Program-made: the position numbers and the translations under genes
The notes under the pieces: generated by a model
What the model saw: only the letters and a program-made list of their open reading frames with translations
Database searches by the model: none
Told to the model about the DNA's origin: nothing
Origin: Pasteurella sp030783905
Lineage (GTDB): Bacteria > Pseudomonadota > Gammaproteobacteria > Enterobacterales > Pasteurellaceae
Direction of reading: 5' to 3'
Assembly (NCBI GenBank): GCA_051122655.1
Contig: CP182107.1
Span: 930,001 to 994,000 of the forward strand
Length of the DNA stretch: 64,000 nt
Part shown: positions 53,069 through 62,102 of the stretch, one piece after another
Layout of the letters: every line of letters begins with the position of its first letter
Numbering within the stretch: the stretch's first letter is position 1

Positions 53069-54310
53069 TTAAACTTGTTTATTTTCTTCTGCAATACAAG
53101 CTGCCGCAGTAAATAACACGTCCGTTGAGGAATTTAACGCGGTTTCAGTCGAATCTTGTAAAATACCGATAATAAAGCCGACCCCGATCATTTGTGCTGC
53201 CACATCATCAGAAACGCCAAATAAGCTACAGGCTAATGGAATTAATAATAATGAACCACCCGCGACACCAGAGGCACCACAAGCACAAATACTCGCCACT
53301 ACACTCAATAACAACGCACTAAAGAAAGAAACTTGAATGTCTAAAGTATGCACCGCGGCTAACGTAAGAATGGTCACGGTAATGGCAGCTCCCGCCATAT
53401 TGATGGTTGCACCTAACGGAATTGATACCGAATAAGTTTCTTCATCTAAATTTAGACGTTTGGCAAGATTAATGTTGACTGGAATATTTGCGGCAGAACT
53501 GCGCGTGAAAAATGCGGTTAAACCACTTTCACGTACACAGGTCCATACTAATGGATAAGGATTACGGCGAATCTTCCAGTAAACTAAAATTGGGTTCACG
53601 ACAAACGCAACAAATAACATGGTACCGACTAAGACCGCTAATAAATGAATATAGCCACCCAGTGCCACTAATCCTTTATCCGCTAAGGTTTCACTCACCA
53701 AACCAAATACACCAATTGGGGCAAATCCAATAATCACATACACAATTTTAGAGACCGCTTCCGCAAGATCGGATATCATGATTTTTGTGCTTTCTGATGC
53801 ATGACGTAACGCTAAGCCCAAACCAATAGACCAAGCTAACACGCCAACGAAATTCGCTTTAAAAAGCGCATTTAATGGATTATCAACCACATTGAAGACT
53901 AAAGTTAATAGTACCTGACCGACACCTTGTGGGGCTGAAGCCATATCTTCTTTGGTCGCCAATGCCACTTCACTCGGGAATAAAAAGCCTGCCATAACGG
54001 CAGAAAGTGACGCTAAAAATGTCCCTAAAAGATACAATACAACAATGGATTTCATATTGCTTTTCGCGCCAATTTTTTTATTGGCAATGGCGGCCATAAC
54101 AAGAACAAAAATTAAAATCGGTGCAACGGCACGTAATGAGCGCACAAAAATTGTACCTAGTACCCCAACTTTTTCTGCTAAATTAAACCCAAGTGACACT
54201 TGTAATGTCGGTGTCACCAGTGCAACAACCAGACCGAAGATAAGACCAATAAAAATACGTTTTACCAAATTACCTTGGAAAAACAAACTAAATAAACGAG
54301 ATGTATTCAT
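53069..54310 (-). CDS. sstT: Serine/threonine-sodium symporter SstT
   Basis: SstT imports serine and threonine with Na+. The start at 54310 (MNTSRLFSLFFQGN) gives 413 residues; the longer frame to 54337 has less support. The protein has multiple helices of the dicarboxylate/amino acid:cation symporter fold with the serine-rich TAFFTRSSAANIPVN loop and GATINMAGAAITVT. It is transcribed alone. Confidence 0.94.
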   Translation of the reverse strand: MNTSRLFSLFFQGNLVKRIFIGLIFGLVVALVTPTLQVSLGFNLAEKVGVLGTIFVRSLRAVAPILIFVLVMAAIANKKIGAKSNMKSIVVLYLLGTFLASLSAVMAGFLFPSEVALATKEDMASAPQGVGQVLLTLVFNVVDNPLNALFKANFVGVLAWSIGLGLALRHASESTKIMISDLAEAVSKIVYVIIGFAPIGVFGLVSETLADKGLVALGGYIHLLAVLVGTMLFVAFVVNPILVYWKIRRNPYPLVWTCVRESGLTAFFTRSSAANIPVNINLAKRLNLDEETYSVSIPLGATINMAGAAITVTILTLAAVHTLDIQVSFFSALLLSVVASICACGASGVAGGSLLLIPLACSLFGVSDDVAAQMIGVGFIIGILQDSTETALNSSTDVLFTAAACIAEENKQV

Positions 54311-54610
54311 AATTAAATCACGTAATCTTGTGCTCATGCACTTATTGTAAAAATTTAGACCAAATGCTTGATCCCCCTAACAGTGCTAAAGATAGCTTAC
54401 TTTTTCATTAAAGAAAATATCATTTTTTACATTTCCCATATATTAAGGGATATTCATTAAAAATAATCTCCATATTATTAGAAAATATCTTATTCACCCT
54501 ATCTTTATTTGAATAAAAATTAATCACAAGCAACCGATTACATGAAACATTTTGATCGCTTTATACACAGAAAAAGTTTACTTTTTTTTCAATAAAGCGG
54601 GTATTTCCTC

Positions 54611-54640
54611 TTGACAACCTGTATATAACAACAGTATATT
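54611..54640 (+). promoter_or_regulatory. Sigma-70 promoter overlapped by an SOS box
   Basis: TTGACA (54611-54616) and TATATT (54635-54640) lie 18 bases apart. The first LexA box fills the spacer, an ideal position for repression. Confidence 0.8.
54617..54636 (+). promoter_or_regulatory. LexA (SOS) box 1
   Basis: CTGT-N8-ACAG (54619-54634) matches the SOS core exactly, with an AT-rich centre (ATATAACA). Confidence 0.85.
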
Positions 54641-54643
54641 CCA

Positions 54644-54663
54644 ACCTGTATAAATAACCAGTT
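54644..54663 (+). promoter_or_regulatory. LexA (SOS) box 2
   Basis: CTGT-N8-CCAG (54646-54661) differs from the core at one position. It begins 27 bases after box 1 and covers the predicted transcript start. Confidence 0.65.
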
Positions 54664-54681
54664 AAAATAAAGAGGGATAAG

Positions 54682-55131
54682 ATGAATAGCATGAACAATA
54701 CTGTCGCTCAACCTGAGCGTTTATTATCTTACCGTCCGATGCCACTTTACGAGGACATCCAACAATCTCACTTAAATTTTAGTAAAAAGCTCGATCTTAA
54801 TCTTTACTGCGTTAAACGACCACAGCAAACCTGTTTTATTCGGGTAACCAATCCTAATCTGCTTGCTTGGGGCATTGAAGTTGATGACATGTTAGTCGTG
54901 GAGAAAAGTGATCAATTATCGATTGGCGATCTGATTGTGTTAGAGATTAACGCGCAATTTCAGATTTATGAATTTATGATTCACCAAAATAATGAGTTTA
55001 TCTTTTTTGCATTAGATTCGACTCAAGAAAATATCAAAACAGATAACTGGCTAAGCTTACCTATCGTCGGTACTGTCACTAACACGATTCATCAAATAAA
55101 ACCCAAAGCGAGAATGACATTTGCCGCTTAA
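54682..55131 (+). CDS. UmuD-like S24 fold protein lacking the protease dyad, SOS-regulated
   Basis: This 149-residue protein aligns without gaps to the C-terminal domain of E. coli UmuD (LDLN-x-x..., then GIEVDDMLVVEK against GISDGDLLIVDS, IGDLIVLEINAQFQI against HGDIVIAAVDGEFTV, and VGTVTNTIHQI at the end). The nucleophile Ser of SGDSM is replaced by Asn59 (TNPNLL), and the Lys of FTVKK by Tyr96 (FQIYE). No Cys-Gly or Ala-Gly cleavage site is seen in the N-terminus. It should therefore keep the fold but not cleave itself. No UmuC-type polymerase gene is adjacent. Two LexA boxes and a strong AGAGGG site precede it. The function is unknown; a partner or modulator role in the SOS response is a guess. 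Confidence 0.8.
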   Translation: MNSMNNTVAQPERLLSYRPMPLYEDIQQSHLNFSKKLDLNLYCVKRPQQTCFIRVTNPNLLAWGIEVDDMLVVEKSDQLSIGDLIVLEINAQFQIYEFMIHQNNEFIFFALDSTQENIKTDNWLSLPIVGTVTNTIHQIKPKARMTFAA

Positions 55132-55150
55132 ATCTGAATATCGAACACAA

Positions 55151-55193
55151 AAAAGTGCGGTAAAAATATTAAAATTTTTACCGCACTTTTATT
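55151..55193. terminator. Bidirectional terminator made of inverted uptake sequences
   Basis: A 17-bp perfect stem (55151-55167 with 55174-55190) contains uptake cores on both arms. It lies between the UmuD-like gene and the convergent lpdA. Confidence 0.9.
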
Positions 55194-55232
55194 TAATTCA
55201 AGAAGTGTATTCTTTACTTGCCACAAAAAAGA

Positions 55233-56654
55233 TTACTTTTTCTTCGCTTTTGGATTTGGTAGGTCGGTAATTGAACCTTCAAATACTTCTGCTGCAAGAC
55301 CAACTGATTCGTGTAAGGTTGGGTGAGCATGAATAGTTAAAGCAAGATCTTCGGCATCACAACCCATTTCGATGGCAAGACCAATTTCACCTAGCAATTC
55401 TCCCCCGTTTGTCCCAACGATTGCACCACCGATGACTCGATGTGTATTTTTATCGAAAATCAGTTTCGTCATACCATCTGCACAGTCAGAGGCAATCGCT
55501 CGACCAGAGGCTGCCCAAGGGAATTTTGCCACTTCATAAGCGATGCCTTCAGCTTTACATTCTTTTTCCGTTTTCCCTACCCAAGCCACTTCTGGTTCCG
55601 TATAGGCAATTGAAGGAATCACTTTCGGATCAAAGTAATGTTTCATTCCTGCGATCACTTCTGCCGCAACATGACCTTCGTGCACACCTTTATGTGCTAA
55701 CATTGGCTGACCGACGATATCACCGATCGCAAAGATATGTGGTACATTGGTACGCATTTGTTTGTCAGTGCGGATGAAGCCACGATCGTCCACTTCAACA
55801 CCCGCGACACCTGCGTCAATAAGTTTACCGTTTGGCACACGACCAATTGCCACTAATACCGCATCATAACGACGGGTTTCATTAGCCGCTTTTCCTTCCA
55901 TTGATACGTAAATACCATCTTCTTTTGCTTCAACGGCCGTCACTTTGGTTTCTAATAATAAATTAAACTTCTTAGAAACACGTTTAGTGTAAATTTGAAC
56001 CATATCTTTATCCGCTGCAGGAATAACTTGGTCAAACATTTCTACCACATCAATTTTTGAACCTAATGCATGGTAAACCGTCCCCATTTCAAGACCGATA
56101 ATACCGCCCCCCATGATGAGAAGATTTTCCGGCACTTCTTTTAATTTAAGGGCATCAGTCGAATCCCAAATACGGGGATCTTCGTGTGGAATAAACGGTA
56201 ATTGAATTGGACGCGAGCCTGCTGCAATAATCGCGTTATCAAATTTAATGGTGGTTTCACCTTCTTCACCTGCCACAATAATGGTATTTGGACCAGAGAA
56301 TTTACCATAACCATTTACCACTTGTACTTTACGTTGTTTAGCCATACCCGCTAAACCACCCGTTAATTGGTTAATAACCTTTTCTTTCCAACCACGGATT
56401 TTATTCACATCTGTACTTGGTTCACCGAACACAATACCATGTTCTGCAAGGGCTTTGGCTTCTTCAATGACTTTCGCCACGTGTAATAACGCTTTTGACG
56501 GGATACAACCCACGTTTAAACACACTCCACCTAAGGTAGAATAACGTTCGACAATCACCGTTTCTAAACCTAAATCTGCACAACGGAATGCTGCTGAATA
56601 ACCTGCTGGCCCCGCACCTAATACCACAACCTGAGTTTTAATTTCTTTATTCAT
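55233..56654 (-). CDS. lpdA: Dihydrolipoamide dehydrogenase (E3)
   Basis: LpdA reoxidises lipoamide in pyruvate and 2-oxoglutarate dehydrogenases. The start at 56654 (MNKEIKTQVVVLG) follows an ACGAGG site and gives 473 residues; the longer frame to 56720 is not expected. Motifs are the FAD-binding GAGPAGYSAA, the redox CLNVGCIPSK, the NAD-binding GGGIIGLE, and the C-terminal HAHPTLHE active base. It is the last gene of aceE-aceF-lpdA. Confidence 0.97.
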   Translation of the reverse strand: MNKEIKTQVVVLGAGPAGYSAAFRCADLGLETVIVERYSTLGGVCLNVGCIPSKALLHVAKVIEEAKALAEHGIVFGEPSTDVNKIRGWKEKVINQLTGGLAGMAKQRKVQVVNGYGKFSGPNTIIVAGEEGETTIKFDNAIIAAGSRPIQLPFIPHEDPRIWDSTDALKLKEVPENLLIMGGGIIGLEMGTVYHALGSKIDVVEMFDQVIPAADKDMVQIYTKRVSKKFNLLLETKVTAVEAKEDGIYVSMEGKAANETRRYDAVLVAIGRVPNGKLIDAGVAGVEVDDRGFIRTDKQMRTNVPHIFAIGDIVGQPMLAHKGVHEGHVAAEVIAGMKHYFDPKVIPSIAYTEPEVAWVGKTEKECKAEGIAYEVAKFPWAASGRAIASDCADGMTKLIFDKNTHRVIGGAIVGTNGGELLGEIGLAIEMGCDAEDLALTIHAHPTLHESVGLAAEVFEGSITDLPNPKAKKK

Positions 56655-56737
56655 TTGAACCTCGTTAAACAATGTGATGGGACTGAAAATATACAATTTT
56701 GCACCGCACTTTGACATCACATTTGGCTGATAAATAC

Positions 56738-56765
56738 TATCCGTTCGGCCTTGACCAAACGGATA
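56738..56765 (-). other. Intercistronic hairpin between aceF and lpdA
   Basis: TATCCGTT and AACGGATA pair, and on the minus strand the stem extends to 11 bp with one G-T. No T run follows. It may stabilise the upstream mRNA or tune lpdA expression. Confidence 0.5.
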
Positions 56766-56771
56766 AGGTGA

Positions 56772-58667
56772 TTACATAACTAAACGACGAAGATCAGATA
56801 ACACGCCATTAATGTAGCTAATGAAACGTGCACCATCTGCACCGTCAATTACACGGTGGTCGAAAGATAATGATAATGGCAACATTAAACGCGGTGTAAA
56901 TTCTTTGCCATTCCAAACTGGTGCCATTTCTGATTTAGATACACCAAGAATGGCCACTTCAGGCGCATTGACGATCGGTGCAAAGTGCGTCGTCCCTAAG
57001 CCCCCTAAGCTTGAAATCGTGAAACAGCCACCTTGCATATCTGAAGCGGTAAGCTTACCATCACGTGCTTTTTTCGACACTTCCATTAATTCACGAGAAA
57101 GTTCAATAATGCCTTTTTTGTTGACATCTTTAAATACCGGCACCACTAAGCCGTTTGGTGTATCCACTGCCACACCGATGTTCACATATTTTTTCAAGGT
57201 TAAACGTTGACCGTCTTCAGAAATAGAGCTGTTAAAACGTGGATACGCTTCTAATGCTTTCGCTGCTGCTTTCATAATGAAAACAACTGGTGTGATTTTT
57301 ACACCCCATTTTTGTTTTTCCGCTAACACATTTTGTTCTTTACGGAACGCTTCTAAGTCAGTGATATCGGCACGATCGAAATGTGTAACATGCGGGATCA
57401 TCACCCAGTTACGGTGTAAGTTTGCACCCGAAATTTTGTTAATACGGGTGAGTTCTACTTCTTCCACTTCGCCAAACTTGCTGAAATCCACTTTCGGCCA
57501 TGGCAATAAGCCTAAGCCTGCACCATTTGCTACACCGCTGCCCGCTGGCGCTGCAGATACAGAACCTGATTCAACGGCTTTGATTGCTGCTTTCACATAC
57601 GCTTGCACGTCTTCTTTTAAGATACGACCTTTACGACCAGTACCTTTCACTTTATCGAGGTTCACACCAAATTCACGTGCTAAACGACGTACAACCGGTG
57701 TGGCATAAGCAAATACAGCACTACCTGTTACTTCTGCATCACCCGCTGGCGCGCTTGCAACCGGTGCTGGCGTTGCTGCTTGTGGTGCTGCCGCTTGTGC
57801 AGCAGGTGCAGGTTGTGCTGGTGCTGCTGAAGGTGCGGCTCCCGCTACTTCAAAGCGCATAATTAATGAACCCGTAGAGACTTTGTCGCCAGATTTCACT
57901 AAAATTTCTTTTACCACACCGGCAAATGGCGCAGGCACTTCCATTGAGGCTTTATCACCTTCCACCGTAATCAATGATTGTTCTTCAGTGATACTATCGC
58001 CCACTTTGACCATGATTTCAGTCACATTCACTTCATCACCACCGATATCTGGCACGTTCACATCTTTCACCGCACTTTGTGCTGGTGCGGCTGGCGCTGC
58101 TGAAGCTGCTTGTACAGGTGCTGAGGCTGCTGGTGCATCACCTGTTTCAAATTTCATAATTAATGAACCGGTTGAAACTTTGTCACCTACATTGATTAAA
58201 ATTTCTTTTACGACACCCGCGATTGGTGCTGGGACTTCCATTGAGGCTTTATCACCTTCTACATTGATGATAGATTGTTCCATTTCAACTTTATCGCCCA
58301 CTTTGACCATAATGTCAGTCACGTTGACTTCATCACCACCGATATCTGGAACATGAACTTCCACGACTGCACTTGCTACTGGCGCAGTTACTGCTGGTGC
58401 AGCTTCTGCTTGTGGTGCTTGAGCTGGCACGGCATCGCCGGCTTCTAATACAAACATTGGTGAGCCAGTAGAAACTTTATCACCCACTTTGACTAACACC
58501 TCTTTGATCACACCTGCTTCTGGTGAAGGCACTTCCATTGAAGCTTTATCACCTTCTACATTAATCACGCTTTGATCGACAGCAACGGTATCGCCTGCTT
58601 TAACCATGACCTCTGTCACGGTCACTTCATCACCACCAATATCTGGTACTTGAATTTGTTTTGACAT
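56772..58667 (-). CDS. aceF: Dihydrolipoamide acetyltransferase (E2 of pyruvate dehydrogenase)
   Basis: AceF is the E2 core of the pyruvate dehydrogenase complex. The 631-residue protein has three lipoyl domains, each with a GDKASMEVP lipoylation site (Lys about residues 41, 144 and 245), separated by Ala/Pro-rich linkers. An E3/E1-binding domain follows (AYATPVVRRLAREFGVNLD, about residue 328), then the catalytic domain with SLSFDHRVIDGADGARF containing the active His. Three near-identical lipoyl repeats give repetitive DNA over 57840-58640. The layout matches E. coli AceF. Confidence 0.97.
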   Translation of the reverse strand: MSKQIQVPDIGGDEVTVTEVMVKAGDTVAVDQSVINVEGDKASMEVPSPEAGVIKEVLVKVGDKVSTGSPMFVLEAGDAVPAQAPQAEAAPAVTAPVASAVVEVHVPDIGGDEVNVTDIMVKVGDKVEMEQSIINVEGDKASMEVPAPIAGVVKEILINVGDKVSTGSLIMKFETGDAPAASAPVQAASAAPAAPAQSAVKDVNVPDIGGDEVNVTEIMVKVGDSITEEQSLITVEGDKASMEVPAPFAGVVKEILVKSGDKVSTGSLIMRFEVAGAAPSAAPAQPAPAAQAAAPQAATPAPVASAPAGDAEVTGSAVFAYATPVVRRLAREFGVNLDKVKGTGRKGRILKEDVQAYVKAAIKAVESGSVSAAPAGSGVANGAGLGLLPWPKVDFSKFGEVEEVELTRINKISGANLHRNWVMIPHVTHFDRADITDLEAFRKEQNVLAEKQKWGVKITPVVFIMKAAAKALEAYPRFNSSISEDGQRLTLKKYVNIGVAVDTPNGLVVPVFKDVNKKGIIELSRELMEVSKKARDGKLTASDMQGGCFTISSLGGLGTTHFAPIVNAPEVAILGVSKSEMAPVWNGKEFTPRLMLPLSLSFDHRVIDGADGARFISYINGVLSDLRRLVM

Positions 58668-58737
58668 GTTCTTTTATCCTCCAATCATTCCATAACACGC
58701 TCCCTGAACATGGGAGCGGGAATGTTAATCCTACAAC

Positions 58738-61401
58738 TTAGGCGTAAAGTGGGTTCACTTTATCTGCATCAATACCATATTTTTGAATGGCGTCTGCAAC
58801 GACTTTCTTATCGATTGTGCCTTGTTTCGCTAATTCAGATAAGGCGGCGACGGCCACATAACGTGCATCCACTTCGAAGTGTTCACGTAGGTTTTCACGG
58901 CTATCTGAACGACCAAAACCATCTGTACCTAATACGCGGTAGCTGGCAGCAGGGACATAAGCACGAACTTGTTCTGCGAATAATTTCATGTAGTCAGTTG
59001 CAGCCACGGCAGGCGCATCATTCATCACTTGCGCAATGTAAGGTACACGCGCTTGTGCTTCTGGATGTAATAAGTTCCAACGATCTGCATCGGCACCTTC
59101 ACGGGCGACTTCAGTGAATGATGGTACGCTATACACATCTGAGGTTACGCCAAAGTCATTGGCTAATAATTGTGCTGCTTCACGCACGTGACGTAAGATT
59201 GCACCAGAACCCAATAACTGAACTTTACCTTTACCTTGACCAGTTACTGTCTCAAACTTGTAGATACCTTTACGGATACCTTCTTCCGCACCTTTTGGCA
59301 TAGCTGGCTGATCATAGGTTTCGTTCAATGTGGTAATGTAGTAGTAAATGTTCTCTTGTTCTGGACCATACATACGACGTACACCATCTTGCATAATCAC
59401 TGCAACCTCAAACGCAAACGCTGGGTCATAAGAGATACAGTTAGGAATGGTTAATGATTGAATATGGCTGTGGCCATCTTCGTGTTGTAACCCTTCACCG
59501 TTTAATGTTGTACGACCTGATGTACCACCGATCATGAAACCACGTGCTTGTTGGTCACCTGCGGCCCACATTAAGTCACCAATACGTTGGAAACCGAACA
59601 TGGAATAGTACACATAGAATGGAATCATTGGGAAATCGTTTGTTGAGTACGATGTCGCTGCTGCTAACCAAGATGCAGTTGCACCTTGCTCATTGATCCC
59701 TTCTTGTAAGACTTGACCATCCATTGCTTCACGGTAGTAAGAGACTTGCTCACGGTCTTGTGGGGTATAGTTTTGACCGTATGGGTTGTAAATACCGATT
59801 TGACGGAATAACCCTTCCATACCGAAAGTACGAGCTTCGTCGGCAAGAATTGGCACAATACGTTTACCGACAGATTTGTTTTTCAATAATACGTTTAATG
59901 AACGCACAAACGCCATTGTGGTTGAAATTGGACGAGATTGTGCTTCAAACAATTGGGCAAACTCTTCTAATTCAGGCACTTCTAATTGTTCAGTGAAGCG
60001 TGGTAAACGGCTTGGTAAATAGCCTTGTAACGCTTGACGACGCTCATGCAGATATTTGTATTCTTCCGACCCTTCTTCAAACTTAATGTATGGTAGTTTT
60101 TCAATGTCAACATCTGCAATGTCAATGTTAAAGCGATCACGCACGTGTCTTACACCTGACATATCCATTTTCTTCACTTGGTGAGCGATATTTTTACCTT
60201 CAGCTGCTTCACCCATACCATAGCCTTTGATGGTTTTCACCAGTAAAACGACCGGTTTACCTTTCACTTGTTTTGCTTTATTAAATGCAGCGAAGACTTT
60301 TAATGGATCATGACCACCACGGTTTAATGCCCAAATTTCATCATCTGTCATTTCTGCCACTAATGCTTCAGTTTCAGGGTAACGACCGAAGAAGTGTTTA
60401 CGTACGTAAGCACCATCTTTCGCTTTCATGGTTTGGTAGTCACCGTCAACCACTTCCATCATTAATTGTAATAATTTACCAGAAGTATCACGTTGCAATA
60501 AACGATCCCAACGACGTCCCCAAATGACTTTGATCACTTCCCAGCCTGCGCCGTTGAATAACCCTTCTAATTCTTGAATGATTTTACCGTTACCTGTCAC
60601 TGGACCATCAAGACGCTGCAAGTTACAGTTAATCACAAACACAAGGTTATCTAACTTCTCACGTGCGGCAACGGAAATTGCACCGCGTGATTCGACTTCG
60701 TCCATCTCGCCATCACCTAAGAAGGCATAAACGGTTTGATCGGCAGTATCTTTTAAGCCTCGGTTATGTAAGTATTTTAAGAAACGTGCTTGATAAATAG
60801 CATTCAATGGCCCTAGCCCCATTGATACAGTTGGGAATTGCCAGAATTCAGGCATTAATTTCGGGTGAGGATAAGAAGAAAGCCCTTTACCGTGCACTTC
60901 TTGACGGAAGTTATCCATTTGTTCTTCTGTTAAACGACCTTCTAAGAATGCACGAGCATAAATTCCTGGAGAAATATGGCCTTGGAAGAAGACTAAGTCA
61001 CCACCATTTTTCGCTGAGCGAGCTTTGAAGAAGTGGTTAAAGCACACTTCATAAATGGTTGCAGAAGATTGGAAAGAAGACATATGTCCACCTAATTCCA
61101 AATCTTTTTTCGACGCACGTAATACCATCATAATTGCATTCCAACGAATAGCACCGCGGATACGTCTTTCTAAATCTAAGTTGCCGGGATAATTTGGTTC
61201 TTCTGAGGCTGGAATGGTATTGATGTAGTCAGTGGTGATACCTGTTGGTAAAGAAACATTGTTGGCTCGCGCGTGTTGCATTAATTGCTCAATGATATAT
61301 TGTGCGCGTTCGACACCTTCTTCGCGAATGACTGCATCAATCGCTAACAACCAATCATTTGTTTCGACTGGATCTACGTCATTCTTTAACATATCTGACA
61401 T
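58738..61401 (-). CDS. aceE: Pyruvate dehydrogenase E1 component
   Basis: AceE is the homodimeric E1 enzyme that decarboxylates pyruvate with thiamine diphosphate and reductively acetylates AceF. Its 887 residues equal the E. coli length. The ThDP motif GDGEMDEVES...NCNLQRLDG is present, along with HxH-like FFQGHISPGIY. It is the first gene of aceE-aceF-lpdA, and no pdhR-type regulator gene precedes it in this window, unlike in E. coli. Confidence 0.97.
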   Translation of the reverse strand: MSDMLKNDVDPVETNDWLLAIDAVIREEGVERAQYIIEQLMQHARANNVSLPTGITTDYINTIPASEEPNYPGNLDLERRIRGAIRWNAIMMVLRASKKDLELGGHMSSFQSSATIYEVCFNHFFKARSAKNGGDLVFFQGHISPGIYARAFLEGRLTEEQMDNFRQEVHGKGLSSYPHPKLMPEFWQFPTVSMGLGPLNAIYQARFLKYLHNRGLKDTADQTVYAFLGDGEMDEVESRGAISVAAREKLDNLVFVINCNLQRLDGPVTGNGKIIQELEGLFNGAGWEVIKVIWGRRWDRLLQRDTSGKLLQLMMEVVDGDYQTMKAKDGAYVRKHFFGRYPETEALVAEMTDDEIWALNRGGHDPLKVFAAFNKAKQVKGKPVVLLVKTIKGYGMGEAAEGKNIAHQVKKMDMSGVRHVRDRFNIDIADVDIEKLPYIKFEEGSEEYKYLHERRQALQGYLPSRLPRFTEQLEVPELEEFAQLFEAQSRPISTTMAFVRSLNVLLKNKSVGKRIVPILADEARTFGMEGLFRQIGIYNPYGQNYTPQDREQVSYYREAMDGQVLQEGINEQGATASWLAAATSYSTNDFPMIPFYVYYSMFGFQRIGDLMWAAGDQQARGFMIGGTSGRTTLNGEGLQHEDGHSHIQSLTIPNCISYDPAFAFEVAVIMQDGVRRMYGPEQENIYYYITTLNETYDQPAMPKGAEEGIRKGIYKFETVTGQGKGKVQLLGSGAILRHVREAAQLLANDFGVTSDVYSVPSFTEVAREGADADRWNLLHPEAQARVPYIAQVMNDAPAVAATDYMKLFAEQVRAYVPAASYRVLGTDGFGRSDSRENLREHFEVDARYVAVAALSELAKQGTIDKKVVADAIQKYGIDADKVNPLYA

Positions 61402-61808
61402 AGTCTTTTCCTTATTTTGTTAAGTTAAAAGTAAGCTTAATCTTTCGTAAGATTAAACGATGAATTAATAACTAAATATGCAAAATTGAATACAATTTAC
61501 ACAAAATTCGATTAAAAGAAAATTGCTTTACAAATTTTTAACAAATTTTGTAAATATTATTAGATTTTTTTAGAGAAAGATAGTTATTTCTCTCGCAAAA
61601 GATAAAAAATGGTACATTGATAACACTTTCATATACAGAAAAAGGCATATTAAATCGCCTACTGTTTTTTATCTTGAATAGTATTTGTAATGACGCTCAA
61701 TTCACTCGATGATGCTATCCACAGGTTTAATTAAAAATAGCAACTGACATACAGCACTGTCCCATTCCCAAATCCCCTACCACGCTCCGCCACTACCGAA
61801 TAAAACTA

Positions 61809-61939
61809 TAACGTGGTGATTCTCTCTCCCTCAGCGCTTCTTGAAAAGCACATATGGGTACTTCGCATCTATGCTACAAAAAGGAGGGAAACAGAATATC
61901 CGCATAATTTACCTTGTTACATGCAAGATCACCACGTTA
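61809..61939. repeat. 131-bp element bounded by 12-bp inverted repeats
   Basis: TAACGTGGTGAT (61809-61820) and ATCACCACGTTA (61928-61939) are perfect inverted copies. Internal pairing is also possible, for example CCCTC near 61830 with GAGGG at 61884 and CTTG...CAAG near 61913-61927. It may be a miniature inverted-repeat element, a structured RNA or the remnant of a gene. No target duplication is obvious. Confidence 0.5.
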
Positions 61940-62048
61940 AAAAAGACAAATTATGATCTCACTCTCATTTTTTAACTAGGATTGTTTAGGTTTAGGCAGT
62001 TGGAATAAGGACAGTAGGAATTAAATCACAACCAAACATGGGATAAAT

Positions 62049-62086
62049 AAAAAAGTCCACCTTCACAAACAAAGGTAGACTTTTTT
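62049..62086 (-). terminator. Terminator after crr (ptsI-crr unit)
   Basis: A 15-base stem with one mismatch (62049-62063 with 62072-62086) lies 17 bases past the crr stop and ends in a T6 run on the minus strand. Confidence 0.82.
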
Positions 62087-62102
62087 ACAACATAGACAAT
62101 AA

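Larger units (their letters stand above)
54311..54681. other. sstT upstream region and SOS promoter
   Basis: This 371-base AT-rich spacer holds the divergent promoter of sstT (not placed) and, at its right end, the two SOS boxes and promoter of the UmuD-like gene. No additional gene is visible. Confidence 0.55.
61402..62102. other. Gene-free region between aceE and crr
   Basis: About 700 bases hold no intact gene. The left part contains the aceE promoter region, very AT-rich. The middle (61740-61945) is less AT-rich and contains a 12-bp inverted repeat spanning 131 bases. Short broken minus-strand frames there look like degenerate coding DNA. The crr terminator lies at 62049-62086. Confidence 0.55.

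Noticed and set aside
57584..58356. Long plus-strand frames opposite aceF
   Set aside because: Artefact of the three lipoyl repeats and Ala/Pro-rich linkers on the other strand.
57840..58640. Tandem DNA repeats
   Set aside because: They encode the three normal lipoyl domains of AceF, not a repeat element or CRISPR array.
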